33,246 bases of DNA from Herminiimonas sp. (GCA_014377155.1 JACMQD010000094.1:1-33246), one strand, 5' to 3'; positions 16,508 through 24,931 are shown, numbered from the stretch's first letter. Program-made: numbers and translations. The notes: generated from the sequence alone by a model not told the origin.

Positions 16508-16786
16508 CAGTTGGCGTAGTGGCTGGCGCTAATTTTTGACCATTGTTACGTATATTTCCGGTACCTGGCGTTTCACATGGCTTTGGCACTCTACCCCGGT
16601 CCCAGCCCTGCCCCTGTAAAAAAGAAGGCGCGAGGTGAAAACGCGTTTGCGACGTAGCAGGGATGGATGTTGATGTTGATTTTCGCTTGGACCGCTGAAA
16701 AATACGTCCAGGAATCGGAGCAGAGAAGCCATTGCCTGCGGTGGAAAAACCCGCAAGTCCAACATACATGAAGCAGGAAAACGACC

Positions 16787-17086
16787 ATGCCACTCTACGA
16801 CCTCCACTGTACCCAATGCGAAGGTATATTCGAAAAGCTCTTGCCCGTAACCGGCCTGCACGCTGCAACCACGTGCCCATATTGCAAGCAGCAGACCAAT
16901 GCCACGCCGGCATTAAACGCAGCGAGAGTCGGATTGCGAATCACCGAAAGCTGGAAACCGCGTACCAACGCCGAGCGGTTAGCGGGCAATGGCGTCGCCG
17001 GTCAAGGCACCAGCACGCGCAAAATCCGCAACAGTGTGCTGCACAATTGCAAAGGACACAGTTGCAGTATTTGCGATCTGCCCTGA
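16787..17086 (+). CDS. fmdB: FmdB-like zinc-ribbon protein
   Basis: This 99-residue protein has the FmdB-type N-terminal zinc ribbon: MPLYDLHCTQC (C8, C11) and TCPYC (C30, C33). FmdB was proposed as a regulator of formamidase expression in Methylophilus, and related zinc ribbons are widespread. Here the C-terminal part holds a second cysteine group, C88, C93 and C96 in VLHNCKGHSCSICDLP, which the basic FmdB ribbon does not need. AGGAAA precedes the ATG. It lies 279 bp after fmdA with no recognisable gene and no obvious terminator in between, so it may be in the same transcript or have its own promoter. It is convergent, by 8 bp, with the pseudouridine synthase gene. Confidence 0.88.
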   Translation: MPLYDLHCTQCEGIFEKLLPVTGLHAATTCPYCKQQTNATPALNAARVGLRITESWKPRTNAERLAGNGVAGQGTSTRKIRNSVLHNCKGHSCSICDLP

Positions 17087-17094
17087 ATCCCGGC

Positions 17095-17820
17095 TTAGAA
17101 CCGCTCGTACCCAATCAGATAGCGCCACTGCCCCGCTGGCAAGCTCGCCATCGGCAAGCGGCCGACCCGGATGCGTTTCATCGACACTACGCTTAGCCCA
17201 ACTGCGTTGCACATGTGGGCAATTTGGCCGAGCTGCGCATTCTTCAGGGCGAAGCGCAAGCGGGTTTCGTTTTGCCAGCTGACCTTGATTGGCGCTAGTA
17301 CTTTTCCACTGAACGTCAGTCCGTGGTTAAGCAAGGCCAACCCGCCATTGACCATGTCGCCACGCACTTCGACGATGTATTCCTGCTCGATTTTCGGTGC
17401 GTCTTCGACCAGTTTGCGGGTGATGCGCCAGTCCTGGGTCAGGATCACCAGGCCGCTGGCTTCGGTTTCGAGGGGTGCAGCCAGGCTCAGATCGTGCACA
17501 TGTCGTTTTAGGAAGCGCAAGCCGGAGCGATCGTTGTCGATCAGCGTGGCCGGCGTGATGAGCCCGATCGCATTGTTGCTACCGCCATTTGCTTCGCAAC
17601 CGACCGGCTTGTGCAAAAGGATCGTCACCGGTGCCACAGGATCAAGGCTGGCGTTCGGCAATAACGTTACCTGATCGCCATCGGCGACCCGGAACCCTGG
17701 TTCTTCGATCACATTTCCGTCAACCGTCACCCAGCCGCCAGCAATGTACTGCTCGGCTTCGCTGCGCGAGCATCCTGTGAGATCGGCCAGATGTTTGGCG
17801 AGGCGTACGGTTTCGGTCAT
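17095..17820 (-). CDS. Pseudouridine synthase, RsuA/RluB/RluF-type, with altered catalytic motif
   Basis: The 241-residue protein has an N-terminal S4 RNA-binding domain (about 3-58; LAKHLADLTGCSRSEAEQYI) and an RsuA-type synthase domain (HKPVGCEA near 70-76, KIEQEYIVEV, LKNAQLGQIAHMC, VVSMKRIRVGRLPM). This family isomerises uridine in 16S or 23S rRNA. Its usual catalytic motif is GRLD followed by TxGLLLLT-like residues. Here it reads APLETEASGLVILTQD, so Glu118 stands where the catalytic Asp is expected and the preceding Gly-Arg pair is lost. The rest of the fold is intact, so it may bind rRNA without modifying it, or Glu may substitute. The start at 17820 has no clear Shine-Dalgarno; the S4 domain begins at once, so it is unlikely to be wrong. 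Confidence 0.85.
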   Translation of the reverse strand: MTETVRLAKHLADLTGCSRSEAEQYIAGGWVTVDGNVIEEPGFRVADGDQVTLLPNASLDPVAPVTILLHKPVGCEANGGSNNAIGLITPATLIDNDRSGLRFLKRHVHDLSLAAPLETEASGLVILTQDWRITRKLVEDAPKIEQEYIVEVRGDMVNGGLALLNHGLTFSGKVLAPIKVSWQNETRLRFALKNAQLGQIAHMCNAVGLSVVSMKRIRVGRLPMASLPAGQWRYLIGYERF

Positions 17821-17941
17821 GACGTTTTCGGATTGGGAGCGAGTTTGTCATTGTAACCGCCGACGCTTTTCAGAGCTGCGAAACACGCTGCCGCTGCATG
17901 ACTGCAGAATGGCTAGTATTTTCGAGAAGTACTTCGGACAA

Positions 17942-17956
17942 GGTTAATAATTAACC
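17942..17956. promoter_or_regulatory. Perfect inverted repeat upstream of the small membrane protein gene
   Basis: GGTTAAT and ATTAACC flank one central A, a perfect 7-bp dyad in an unusually AT-rich stretch about 110 bp upstream of the 78-residue protein gene. It is not followed by a T-run, so an operator is more likely than a terminator. Confidence 0.4.
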
Positions 17957-17995
17957 AAGAGAAATTTATTTGTGCATTGTTCTGCCGATGACAAC

Positions 17996-18020
17996 CATAT
18001 AAACCGTACACGATTATATG
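17996..18020. promoter_or_regulatory. Second inverted repeat (CATATAA-N11-TTATATG) at the likely promoter
   Basis: Perfect 7-bp arms 17996-18002 and 18014-18020 are separated by 11 bp. The left arm contains a TATAAA that could serve as a -10 element, with TTGTTC at 17977-17982 as a -35 at a slightly short 15-bp spacing. It lies 47 bp before the ATG at 18067. It could be an operator overlapping the promoter. Confidence 0.35.
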
Positions 18021-18066
18021 ATGGTGACACCAGTCAACTAGCACACAACGAAAGCCCACCAGCATC

Positions 18067-18303
18067 ATGGATAAGAAGTCCCACAACAGCAAACCGAATT
18101 TCCTGACCAAACTGGTCAACAACTATTCCGGCCCCCTCGCGCCTGCCATGCTGTCCGGTGTGAGTGCCTGGATGATCGTCACCGGCGTCAAGGGTTTGGC
18201 AGGATTCACCGTCAATGCGCAAACCGCCGGCGCGGATCTGGTAGGCATCCTGGTCATCATTGGTTTAGCGCGCTGGATGAAGGTTAAGTTCGATACCAAA
18301 TAA
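18067..18303 (+). CDS. Small hydrophobic protein, probably inner-membrane, unknown function
   Basis: This 78-residue protein has a basic N-terminus (MDKKSHNSKPNFLTKLVNNY) and two hydrophobic stretches: about 24-48 (LAPAMLSGVSAWMIVTGVKG, continuing to AGFTV) and 56-72 (ADLVGILVIIGLARWMKV), ending KFDTK. This reads as a two-helix inner-membrane protein. No family is recognised. Coding character is good, but no clear Shine-Dalgarno precedes the ATG. The 245-bp upstream region is AT-rich and holds two perfect inverted repeats, which suggests its own regulated promoter. It is convergent with the DUF445 gene. Confidence 0.6.
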   Translation: MDKKSHNSKPNFLTKLVNNYSGPLAPAMLSGVSAWMIVTGVKGLAGFTVNAQTAGADLVGILVIIGLARWMKVKFDTK

Positions 18304-18322
18304 AATCCGCGGGGTGCGGCGT

Positions 18323-19606
18323 CTACCTTGCCGGAATTACTACCTCGATAGCATGCAGGATCAGGCCGATCAGGCCGCCGACCAGCGTGCCGTTGACGCG
18401 GATGAATTGCAGGTCCTTGCCGATGCTCAGCTCGAGCTCGCGCACCAGTTCAGCGTCGTCCCACTTCCTAACGGTGGCGGCGATATGGAGGCTGATCGTT
18501 GCGCGCAGGTCGCCGGCCAGCGCACGCGTCGCATCGGCCATATGATCGTTGATCGAGTCGCGCAAATCGGGATGGTCAACCAGCCACTGTCCCATCTTGC
18601 GCATACCGTCGGCGACTTTCCGCTGCATCATTGAATCGGTGCTGCCTAGGTCATCGCGTAACCACTCTTTGAGCTGATCCCACAGGCCGTCCAGGTAACT
18701 GACCAGCGCAGGCGATGCTAACAGTTCATTTTTCCACTGTTCGATTTTTTCGTGATAAGCCGGATCGTTTTTCAGACGCTCGATGAATTCGTCGACCGTT
18801 TCATCGAATTGTTGGCGACGCGGATGCGACGGATCGTCGCCGATGTCGTGCATCCAGCGATTGACCCCTTCCACGATCGAGGTCGCGATCTTCAAGCTGA
18901 ATTCCTCGGTGCTGGCCACGGTGTCGATGATGCGGTACAAAGTCGGATACTCGCGCCCGGCGATTTCGACGATCATCGATGCGACGGTCTTGCGCGTGTC
19001 GGCGTCGTCTAGGATGGTGGCAATTTTGCGCAGGCCGGCGTCGAGCAGAGCTTGGTGCCGGTTATCCTCGGTCAGCATGTCGAGCAGATTACCGGCCAGT
19101 TTGCCAAGATCGACCTGCTGCAATCGCTGGTGAACGGTCTTGCGCAGCAATGACACCACGCGCACGTCATCGACAAAATCGAGTGCTGTCACGAACACCG
19201 TCATCATCTTGGCGGCAATCCGATCGGCGTTATCGGCCTGGCCCAACCACCCGGCAATTTTTTCCGCCGGATCGAAAGCGCGCATCTTGTCGACCAGCGT
19301 GTCGACGCCGAGAAATTTCTCGCGCACGAATTCAGCCAGGTTGTCGGCGATGCGGCCCTTGTTTTGCGGGATGATCGCGGTATGCGGAATCGGTATGCCC
19401 AGCGGATGCTTGAACAGCGCCACTACCGCGAACCAGTCCGCCAGCGCGCCGATCATCGCCGCCTCGGCAAACGCCGCGACCCATTCCCAGCCGCCGATGC
19501 CGCGCTGGCTGCGGGCAATCATGAACAGCGCGGTGACCGCGACGAGCAGCGCCGTGGCGATACGTCGCATGGAAGCCAGCGATTGCTGCTTGGATGTATT
19601 TATCAT
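18323..19606 (-). CDS. DUF445 family membrane-anchored protein (YjiN-like)
   Basis: This 427-residue protein of the DUF445 family starts at MINTSKQQ (ATG 19606). An upstream in-frame ATG at 19660 adds 18 residues that do not look like protein. One or two N-terminal hydrophobic segments (MRRIATALLVAVTALFMIAR, then the AFAEAAMIGALADWFAVVAL motif with FKHPLGIPIPHTAIIP) are the family hallmark. A long helical domain follows, and a final hydrophobic stretch (TLVGGLIGLILHAIEVVI) suggests a second membrane anchor at the C-terminus. The function of DUF445 proteins is not established. No partner gene is next to it. Confidence 0.85.
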   Translation of the reverse strand: MINTSKQQSLASMRRIATALLVAVTALFMIARSQRGIGGWEWVAAFAEAAMIGALADWFAVVALFKHPLGIPIPHTAIIPQNKGRIADNLAEFVREKFLGVDTLVDKMRAFDPAEKIAGWLGQADNADRIAAKMMTVFVTALDFVDDVRVVSLLRKTVHQRLQQVDLGKLAGNLLDMLTEDNRHQALLDAGLRKIATILDDADTRKTVASMIVEIAGREYPTLYRIIDTVASTEEFSLKIATSIVEGVNRWMHDIGDDPSHPRRQQFDETVDEFIERLKNDPAYHEKIEQWKNELLASPALVSYLDGLWDQLKEWLRDDLGSTDSMMQRKVADGMRKMGQWLVDHPDLRDSINDHMADATRALAGDLRATISLHIAATVRKWDDAELVRELELSIGKDLQFIRVNGTLVGGLIGLILHAIEVVIPAR

Positions 19607-19696
19607 TTGGCTTGCGGTGCAGTCTTGTCGGAAACCGAAATACAAATGACCAATCGGCAAAAATTAATGTCTTAGCCCGCCTTCATTTCATTCTAC

Positions 19697-19712
19697 CTTA
19701 CCGATCGGTAAG
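19697..19712. promoter_or_regulatory. Perfect 16-bp palindrome, candidate operator
   Basis: CTTACCGATCGGTAAG is fully self-complementary with no spacer. It lies between the DUF445 gene (start 19606, minus) and the ygiQ gene (start 19854, plus). Uninterrupted palindromes of this size and composition are typical operators of TetR-type repressors. No TetR gene is in the window, so a regulator would be encoded elsewhere. Confidence 0.5.
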
Positions 19713-19840
19713 TCAAATGCGCCGATCATGCTTTTCTAGACCACCATTCGACGCCGCAGCATACATCGATCGGCTTCGCCAAGCCCCCGAGTTGCAACAC
19801 CTAAACCATTGATCCATAACGGTTCCTCCGGCTTTTGGGG

Positions 19841-19846
19841 TACAAT
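19841..19846 (+). promoter_or_regulatory. TACAAT -10 element only 7 bp before the ygiQ start
   Basis: GGGGTACAAT ends at 19846 and the ATG chosen for ygiQ is at 19854. Initiation 7-8 bp downstream would fall on the start codon, giving a leaderless or nearly leaderless mRNA. No good -35 or Shine-Dalgarno is seen here, which fits that reading. Confidence 0.35.
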
Positions 19847-19853
19847 CCGTACC

Positions 19854-22079
19854 ATGATTTCCGCGCCCAAAAACCTCTTTTCTTATTCCCGATACCGCAC
19901 AGCCAGTACCGGACCCGCCCCTTTCCTGCCGATGTCACGTGCAGAAATGGATAAACTCGGCTGGGATTCGTGCGACGTGATCCTGGTAACCGGCGACGCC
20001 TACATCGACCATCCGAGTTTCGGTATGGCGCTGATCGGTCGCCTGCTCGAAGCACAGGGTTTTCGGGTCGGCATCATCAGCCAGCCCGACTGGCTGTCGG
20101 CTGATGCGTTCCGTACGCTTGGCAAGCCGAACCTGTATTTCGGAATTACATCCGGCAACATGGATTCGATGGTCAACCGCTATACGTCCGACAAGAAAAT
20201 TCGTTCCGAAGACGCCTACACGCCGGTCGGCGAAGGCAACAAGCGGCCGGATCGCGCGTTGGTGGTGTACGCCCAGCGCGCGCGCGAAGCGTTCCCGGAC
20301 GCCAATGTGGTGGTCGGCAGCATCGAGGCCAGCCTGCGCCGCATTGCGCATTACGATTATTGGTCTGACAAGGTGCGTCGTTCGGTGCTGCCGGATTCGA
20401 AAGCCGATATCCTGTTGTTCGGCAATGCCGAGCGTGCGCTGATCGATCTCACGCATCGCCTGGCCGCCGGCGAGCCGATCAAGTCGATTCGTGATTTGCG
20501 CGGCACGGCCTTCATGGCACCGGCCGGCTGGAAGCCTGCCGACGACTGGACCGAAATCAATTCCACCCGCATCGATACACCTGGCCGGGTCGAGGTGCAT
20601 CCGGACCCGTACGCGATGGCACCCGAAAAGGGCGAAAGCTGCGCGACCACGCAGGCCGACCCGGTCGTCAAGCCGATCCGCATCATGAGCCGTGAAGAGC
20701 GCCAGCTTGAAATGAAGGAATTGCGCGCCAAATCCTTCATCCGCTTGCCATCGTACGATGCAGTCAAGGACGACGCGGTGATGTATGCCCATGCGTCACG
20801 CGTCTTTCATCTGGAAGCCAATCCTGGCAACGCACGGGCGATGGTACAGGCGCATGATGCGCGCGACGTCTGGCTCAATCCGCCACCGCTGCCGCTGGCG
20901 ATGGACGAGATGGACGGCGTGTACGACGCCGCCTACGCGCGCGCGCCGCATCCGAGTTATGGCAAGGCGCGCATCCCGGCATGGGAAATGATCCGTTTTT
21001 CGGTCAATATCATGCGTGGCTGCTTCGGCGGATGCACATTCTGCTCGATCACCGAGCATGAGGGCCGCATTATCCAGAGCCGCTCGGAGCCTTCGATCCT
21101 GCGAGAAATCGAATTGATCCGCGACAAAACCAAGGGATTTACCGGTACTATTTCCGACCTTGGCGGACCGACTGCCAATATGTATCGCCTGGCATGCAAG
21201 GACAAGAAGATCGAGGAATCCTGCCGCCGGCTGTCGTGCGTGTATCCGACCATCTGTTCCAATCTGGGCACCGACCACAGCAAGCTGATTTCGGTCTACC
21301 GCAAGGCACGCGCCCTGCCCGGCATCAAGAAAATCCTGATCAGCTCCGGCGTGCGCTACGACCTCGCCGTCAAATCGCCGGAATACGTCAAGGAACTGGT
21401 GACGCACCATGTCGGCGGCCTGCTGAAAATAGCGCCGGAACATACCGAAACCGGCCCGTTGTCGAAAATGATGAAACCCGGCATGGGCGCCTATGACCAG
21501 TTCAAGGAAATGTTCGAACGCTTCTCCAAGGAAGCTGGCAAGGAGCAATACCTGATCCCGTACTTCATCGCCGCCCATCCGGGGACGACCGACGAAGACA
21601 TGTTGAACCTGGCCTTATGGCTCAAGAAAAACAATTTCAAGTTGGATCAAGTGCAGACGTTCATGCCGACGCCGATGGCATTGGCAACCACGATGTACCA
21701 CACGCGCAAAAATCCCTTGCGCAAGGTGGATGAACATTCAGAAGTAGTGGAGACGGTCCGCACCGGCAAGATTCGACGACTGCACAAGGCATTCCTGCGC
21801 TATCACGATCCGGAAAACTGGCAAATCCTGCGCGATGGTTTGCAGGCGATGGGCCGTGCCGACCTGATCGGCAGTGGCGAAAAACACCTGATCCCGCGCA
21901 CACCGCCAGTGGCCGATGTGATGGCGACCGGCGAGCGGCGCAATGGCGTCGGCGCGACGCCGGCGAAGCGGCCGTCATTCAAGCCGCGGCCGGACAACGC
22001 CCTTGGCCGAACGACGGGTGCTGCGACGAGTGGACGTAGAGTAGCAGTGGCAGGTGGACAGAAAAGCGGACGAAAGTAG
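19854..22079 (+). CDS. YgiQ family radical SAM protein
   Basis: The 741-residue protein starts at [15 protein letters not shown]; the frame also opens at a TTG 45 nt upstream that adds an implausible N-terminus. The N-terminal half ([21 protein letters not shown]) is the YgiQ-type domain with a B12-binding-like fold. The radical-SAM iron-sulfur motif is C390, C394 and C397 in [19 protein letters not shown]. The C-terminal part has the conserved KYLLKKFDPTD-like region replaced by [13 protein letters not shown]. The tail is low-complexity and basic ([20 protein letters not shown]). YgiQ proteins are widely conserved but their reaction is not known. The iron-sulfur cluster should cleave S-adenosylmethionine. 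Confidence 0.92.
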   Translation: MISAPKNLFSYSRYRTASTGPAPFLPMSRAEMDKLGWDSCDVILVTGDAYIDHPSFGMALIGRLLEAQGFRVGIISQPDWLSADAFRTLGKPNLYFGITSGNMDSMVNRYTSDKKIRSEDAYTPVGEGNKRPDRALVVYAQRAREAFPDANVVVGSIEASLRRIAHYDYWSDKVRRSVLPDSKADILLFGNAERALIDLTHRLAAGEPIKSIRDLRGTAFMAPAGWKPADDWTEINSTRIDTPGRVEVHPDPYAMAPEKGESCATTQADPVVKPIRIMSREERQLEMKELRAKSFIRLPSYDAVKDDAVMYAHASRVFHLEANPGNARAMVQAHDARDVWLNPPPLPLAMDEMDGVYDAAYARAPHPSYGKARIPAWEMIRFSVNIMRGCFGGCTFCSITEHEGRIIQSRSEPSILREIELIRDKTKGFTGTISDLGGPTANMYRLACKDKKIEESCRRLSCVYPTICSNLGTDHSKLISVYRKARALPGIKKILISSGVRYDLAVKSPEYVKELVTHHVGGLLKIAPEHTETGPLSKMMKPGMGAYDQFKEMFERFSKEAGKEQYLIPYFIAAHPGTTDEDMLNLALWLKKNNFKLDQVQTFMPTPMALATTMYHTRKNPLRKVDEHSEVVETVRTGKIRRLHKAFLRYHDPENWQILRDGLQAMGRADLIGSGEKHLIPRTPPVADVMATGERRNGVGATPAKRPSFKPRPDNALGRTTGAATSGRRVAVAGGQKSGRK

Positions 22080-22182
22080 AACGTGCCGGTGGTCATGCAG
22101 CACGCCGTAAACGATCGGGGCGAGGCATCACGCATCTATCGGGCATGTATCGCTTATGTACCGCCTATGCAGCGATGAAGAA

Positions 22183-22207
22183 GCGCCCGGCTTACGACAG
22201 CGGGCGC
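22183..22207 (-). terminator. Hairpin downstream of the small hypothetical gene pair
   Basis: GCGCCCG and CGGGCGC arms (7 bp, perfect) enclose an 11-nt loop just beyond the stop at 22212 on the minus strand. Only a short TTCTTC follows, so it is a weak intrinsic terminator at best. Confidence 0.4.
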
Positions 22208-22211
22208 ACAA

Positions 22212-22490
22212 TCAGCTATTCAACGCGTCTACCAGACTGTAGCCTTTGACAAAGCCCGCTTCGACGGCCTCGGCCTTGGTCGCATAATCGGCATCGTCTC
22301 CGGACTCGGCGGCGAGTTCGCTTTCCGCACTCGAATCCGCCCCGGGTTCGCTCACGCGTACCGTGTAATCCCATTGTCCGGGTTTGTCCGCATGGGGCAA
22401 GGCCGAGACATGGACATCAACGCCCTTGTAGACTTCCGTTTGCCAATCCTGCTGCGCTGCCGGAGTGGTGTCGGCGCTGACTATTTTCAT
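22212..22490 (-). CDS. Hypothetical small acidic protein
   Basis: This 92-residue acidic protein begins MKIVSADTTPAAQQDWQTEV and contains VYKGVDVHVSALPHADKPGQW with a WDYTVRVSEPG strand, suggesting a small beta-rich domain. The C-terminal half (SAESELAAESGDDADYATKA) is acidic, and the end (EAVEAGFVKGYSLVDALNS) is helical. Similar short proteins of unknown function occur in Burkholderiales. Its ATG overlaps the TGA of the upstream 49-residue gene, so the two are translationally coupled. No signal peptide is present. The function is unknown. Confidence 0.7.
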   Translation of the reverse strand: MKIVSADTTPAAQQDWQTEVYKGVDVHVSALPHADKPGQWDYTVRVSEPGADSSAESELAAESGDDADYATKAEAVEAGFVKGYSLVDALNS

Positions 22491-22636
22491 GATTCATCCC
22501 TTCCAGTGACCGGATGCGGGTCCGGAACCGGATCTTCCAGGGGCATGGGCTCTTCACCCGGAAGCGGCTCATCTTCCGGAATCGGTGCCTTGTGCAGGTG
22601 GATGACAATTGCTGGGGAAATCCATTGACCAATCAT
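22487..22636 (-). CDS. Very short Pro/Glu/Asp-rich protein, coupled to the downstream gene
   Basis: A 49-residue protein starts MIGQWISPAIVIHLHKAPIP and continues as a run of acidic-proline units (EDEP, GEEP, LEDP, VPDP) to PVTGRDES. GGGAG lies 6 nt before the ATG at 22636 and decides this start over a longer frame beginning at 22675. Its stop overlaps the next start codon (ATGA). The repetitive tail should be extended and negatively charged, while the first 15 residues are hydrophobic. Function is unknown, but the ribosome-binding site and coupling argue that it is real. Confidence 0.6.
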   Translation of the reverse strand: MIGQWISPAIVIHLHKAPIPEDEPLPGEEPMPLEDPVPDPHPVTGRDES

Positions 22637-22801
22637 TTTTCGCTCCCGAAAACAGCGAAAGGCGGTTGCCTTCACTCTGTTGGTATGAGTACAAGACAGC
22701 CATTGAGTTCAACGAAAGTAGTACGGTCAGAATGAGGGGTAGAACCGGACTTGAGGTGCGGATGCAGGCATCGATACCGGCATCTAAATCGATTCGAACA
22801 A

Positions 22802-22876
22802 TGGTGGGAAGTGCTGGTTTCGAACCAGCGACCTATCGCGTGTGAGGCGATCGCTCTACCCCTGAGCTAACCTCCC
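22802..22876 (-). tRNA. tRNA-Val, anticodon CAC
   Basis: The minus strand folds into a full cloverleaf. The acceptor GGGAGGT pairs with ACTTCCC (one G-T), and the D stem is GCTC/GAGC. The anticodon stem ATCGC/GCGAT carries the loop CTCACAC, so the anticodon is CAC and reads GTG valine codons. The T stem GCTGG/CCAGC has the loop TTCGAAA, the discriminator is A, and CCA is encoded. It lies 85 bp downstream of dnaQ on the same strand, and no integrase or direct repeat of its 3' end was noticed nearby. Confidence 0.97.
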
Positions 22877-22961
22877 GATTCGTTCTCGTCGGTGCGGGCG
22901 CGTGAAACTATCGACTGGACGGCATCACGACCTCGAGCGGATTATCGCACAATGCGTCCGA

Positions 22962-23672
22962 TCAGGACAAAACCGCGGTGCGCCAGATGCAGCTTCCACG
23001 CACTTCCTTGTCCAGGCTGGCCAGCAATAGCTCATGTTCGGCCAATTCGTCGCCCGAAGCCGTTTGCACGATGATTGCCGACAGGGGAACCGCTTCGAGG
23101 AGCACGCCGTCGGACGAATGCTGCACGTCCTCGGCCAGATCAATGGTCAGGCTATTCTGCCCGCGTGTCATGGCGATAAAGACTTCCGCCAGCAGTTCGG
23201 CGTCGAGCAATGCGCCGTGCAAGGTGCGGTGCGAATTGGATACGCCATAGCGGTCGCACAACGCATCCAGCGAATTGCGCTTGCCCGGATGCATTTCCTT
23301 TGCCTGAACCAGCGTATCGATCACGCTGCCAACCTCGTCCTTGAACTTGGGGTAGTTCAGGCGGGCGAATTCGGCATCGAGGAAGCCGATATCGAACGGC
23401 GCGTTGTGAATGATGACTTCGGCACCGCGAATGTAATCGCACAACTCGGCAGCGATGTCGGCAAATTTCGGCTTGTCGCTGAGGAACTCGGTAGTCAGAC
23501 CGTGCACTGCCAGTGCGCCCTCTTCGGAATCGCGCTCAGGATTGACATAACTGTGAAAATTGTTGCCGGTCAGGCGCCGATTGATCAGCTCGACGCAGCC
23601 GACCTCGACCAGACGGTCGCCTGAGCGCGGATTGAGGCCGGTTGTCTCGGTATCCAGAAAAATTTGTCGCAT
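22962..23672 (-). CDS. dnaQ: DNA polymerase III epsilon subunit (3'-5' proofreading exonuclease)
   Basis: The 236-residue protein is the proofreading subunit of the replicative polymerase, working with the alpha and theta-type subunits. The DEDDh exonuclease residues are all visible: Asp7 and Glu9 in FLDTETTG, Asp94 in NAPFD, and His152 with Asp157 in HGALLDAELLA. A clamp-binding motif is suggested by QNSLTI at 172-177. The C-terminal segment provides the usual contact with the alpha subunit. It lies 30 bp after rnhA on the same strand, a pairing conserved in proteobacteria. Confidence 0.95.
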   Translation of the reverse strand: MRQIFLDTETTGLNPRSGDRLVEVGCVELINRRLTGNNFHSYVNPERDSEEGALAVHGLTTEFLSDKPKFADIAAELCDYIRGAEVIIHNAPFDIGFLDAEFARLNYPKFKDEVGSVIDTLVQAKEMHPGKRNSLDALCDRYGVSNSHRTLHGALLDAELLAEVFIAMTRGQNSLTIDLAEDVQHSSDGVLLEAVPLSAIIVQTASGDELAEHELLLASLDKEVRGSCIWRTAVLS

Positions 23673-23702
23673 GGTCGTTTCAATGTTGAAGTGTGACGGT
23701 GG

Positions 23703-24143
23703 TTACTTGACGGTATCGACGCCACGGTTGGCCAATTGATCGGCGCGCTCGTTGCCAACGTGTCCGGAATGGCCACGTACCCAGCGCCATTGGACCTGGT
23801 GCCGTGCCTGCGCCGCGTCGAGGGCCTGCCACAGGTCAACGTTCTTGACCGGTTCACGAGCCGCGGTTTTCCAGCCACGCGCTTTCCAGCCATGGATCCA
23901 TTCGCTGATCCCCTTTTGCACATACTGGCTGTCGGTATGCACGATCACTTCACAGGACCGTGTCAAGGCACCGAGTGCCTCGATCACGGCCTTGAGTTCC
24001 ATCCGGTTGTTGGTGGTATTGAGTTCGCCGCCGAACAGTTCTTTTTCATGCTCGCCGGTGACCATCAATGCGCCCCAGCCGCCGCGCCCCGGGTTGCCCT
24101 TGCAGGCGCCGTCCGTGAAAATTTCGATTTTTTCCATGCTCAT
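23703..24143 (-). CDS. rnhA: Ribonuclease HI
   Basis: The 146-residue enzyme degrades the RNA strand of RNA-DNA hybrids such as Okazaki primers and R-loops. All active-site residues are present: Asp11 in [11 protein letters not shown], Glu49 in NNRMEL, Asp71 in HTDSQYV, His125 in RGHSGH, and Asp135 in NERADQLA. Length is normal. The start overlaps the stop of the methyltransferase-like gene by 4 nt (ATGA), so they are coupled. A second ATG two codons further in is an alternative start. Confidence 0.96.
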   Translation of the reverse strand: MSMEKIEIFTDGACKGNPGRGGWGALMVTGEHEKELFGGELNTTNNRMELKAVIEALGALTRSCEVIVHTDSQYVQKGISEWIHGWKARGWKTAAREPVKNVDLWQALDAAQARHQVQWRWVRGHSGHVGNERADQLANRGVDTVK

Positions 24144-24931
24144 CTGATTTTATGCTCTGTATCGTTATGTATCTTGTTAGTCGCCGGGACAACTTTCGGC
24201 GCGTTGACGGACGGCTTGCGCCACACGGGCCCGATCAACCGCATGCCCTTGACGCGCTTGATGGCATGGACCGCGTAGACCGCACCGAGGAACGGCCACC
24301 AGCGACTACCGGCGTTTTCCATGAAGCCGAAACGGCCCAGCCATTTTTCAGTAGTGCATGGTGGCGCGTAGCAGCCGAAATAGCCATGACCGACTTCCAT
24401 GTTGAGCAGCTTTAACCAATCCTTGAGACGTGGCAGGCTGATAAACTCGCCTTCCGGCGGCAGGAAAGGCGCGCTGGCAAGGCGCCCTGCCAGCTGACGT
24501 GCCCCCCATAGGCTGGCAGGATTGAAGCCGACCACGATCACCTGCCCCTCTGGAATCAGCACGCGCTCGACTTCGCGCAATACCTGATGCGGCTCGGCGG
24601 CAAATTCGAGTACATGCGGCAGCACTACCAGATCCAGGCTATGCGATGCGAATGGTAACTCGCTGAAGTCGTTGACGACAACTACCGCCACCCTGTTTTC
24701 CGACGCCGGCAAAGTGGGCATCTTGGTATCGCTCAGCCATTTATTGGGCATACGGTTAGCGAGCAGAAGATTTATTTCCGGCAGCCCGATTTGCATCGCA
24801 TTGAATCCGAATATATCAGCGGTCAGCTCATCGAGGCAGGTTTGCTCCCACGTGCGAACGTAGGCACCTGCCGGGGTATCGAGCCAGGGACCGAGCGCTA
24901 TAATGGATTTTTCAGAGGATGGAGGTGACAT
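24140..24931 (-). CDS. Class I methyltransferase-like protein
   Basis: This 263-residue protein is encoded between gloB and rnhA, a conserved neighbourhood in proteobacteria. The chosen start is the ATG at 24931; an upstream in-frame ATG at 24973 would add 14 residues. The fold of Methyltransf_11-type enzymes is suggested by a Rossmann-like middle region: [40 protein letters not shown] and [12 protein letters not shown]. The glycine-rich SAM-binding motif I is degenerate; the expected place reads [13 protein letters not shown] without GxGxG. Start codons here and in gloB overlap in a single CATG, and the gloB promoter lies inside this coding region. Substrate and activity are unknown. Confidence 0.8.
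   Translation of the reverse strand: MSPPSSEKSIIALGPWLDTPAGAYVRTWEQTCLDELTADIFGFNAMQIGLPEINLLLANRMPNKWLSDTKMPTLPASENRVAVVVVNDFSELPFASHSLDLVVLPHVLEFAAEPHQVLREVERVLIPEGQVIVVGFNPASLWGARQLAGRLASAPFLPPEGEFISLPRLKDWLKLLNMEVGHGYFGCYAPPCTTEKWLGRFGFMENAGSRWWPFLGAVYAVHAIKRVKGMRLIGPVWRKPSVNAPKVVPATNKIHNDTEHKIR
24899..24904 (+). promoter_or_regulatory. Perfect TATAAT -10 element for gloB
   Basis: TATAAT lies 25 bp before the gloB start, placing transcription initiation near 24911 with a leader of about 20 nt containing the GGAGGTG site. The -35 region is poor. The element sits within the N-terminal codons of the divergent methyltransferase-like gene. Confidence 0.45.

Noticed and set aside
20796..21578. 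260-residue open frame on the minus strand
   Set aside because: It is antisense to ygiQ, and the opposite strand encodes the iron-sulfur motif there.
22802..22876. tRNA-Val as an integration site
   Set aside because: No integrase, no repeat of the tRNA 3' end and no change in gene style is seen around it.
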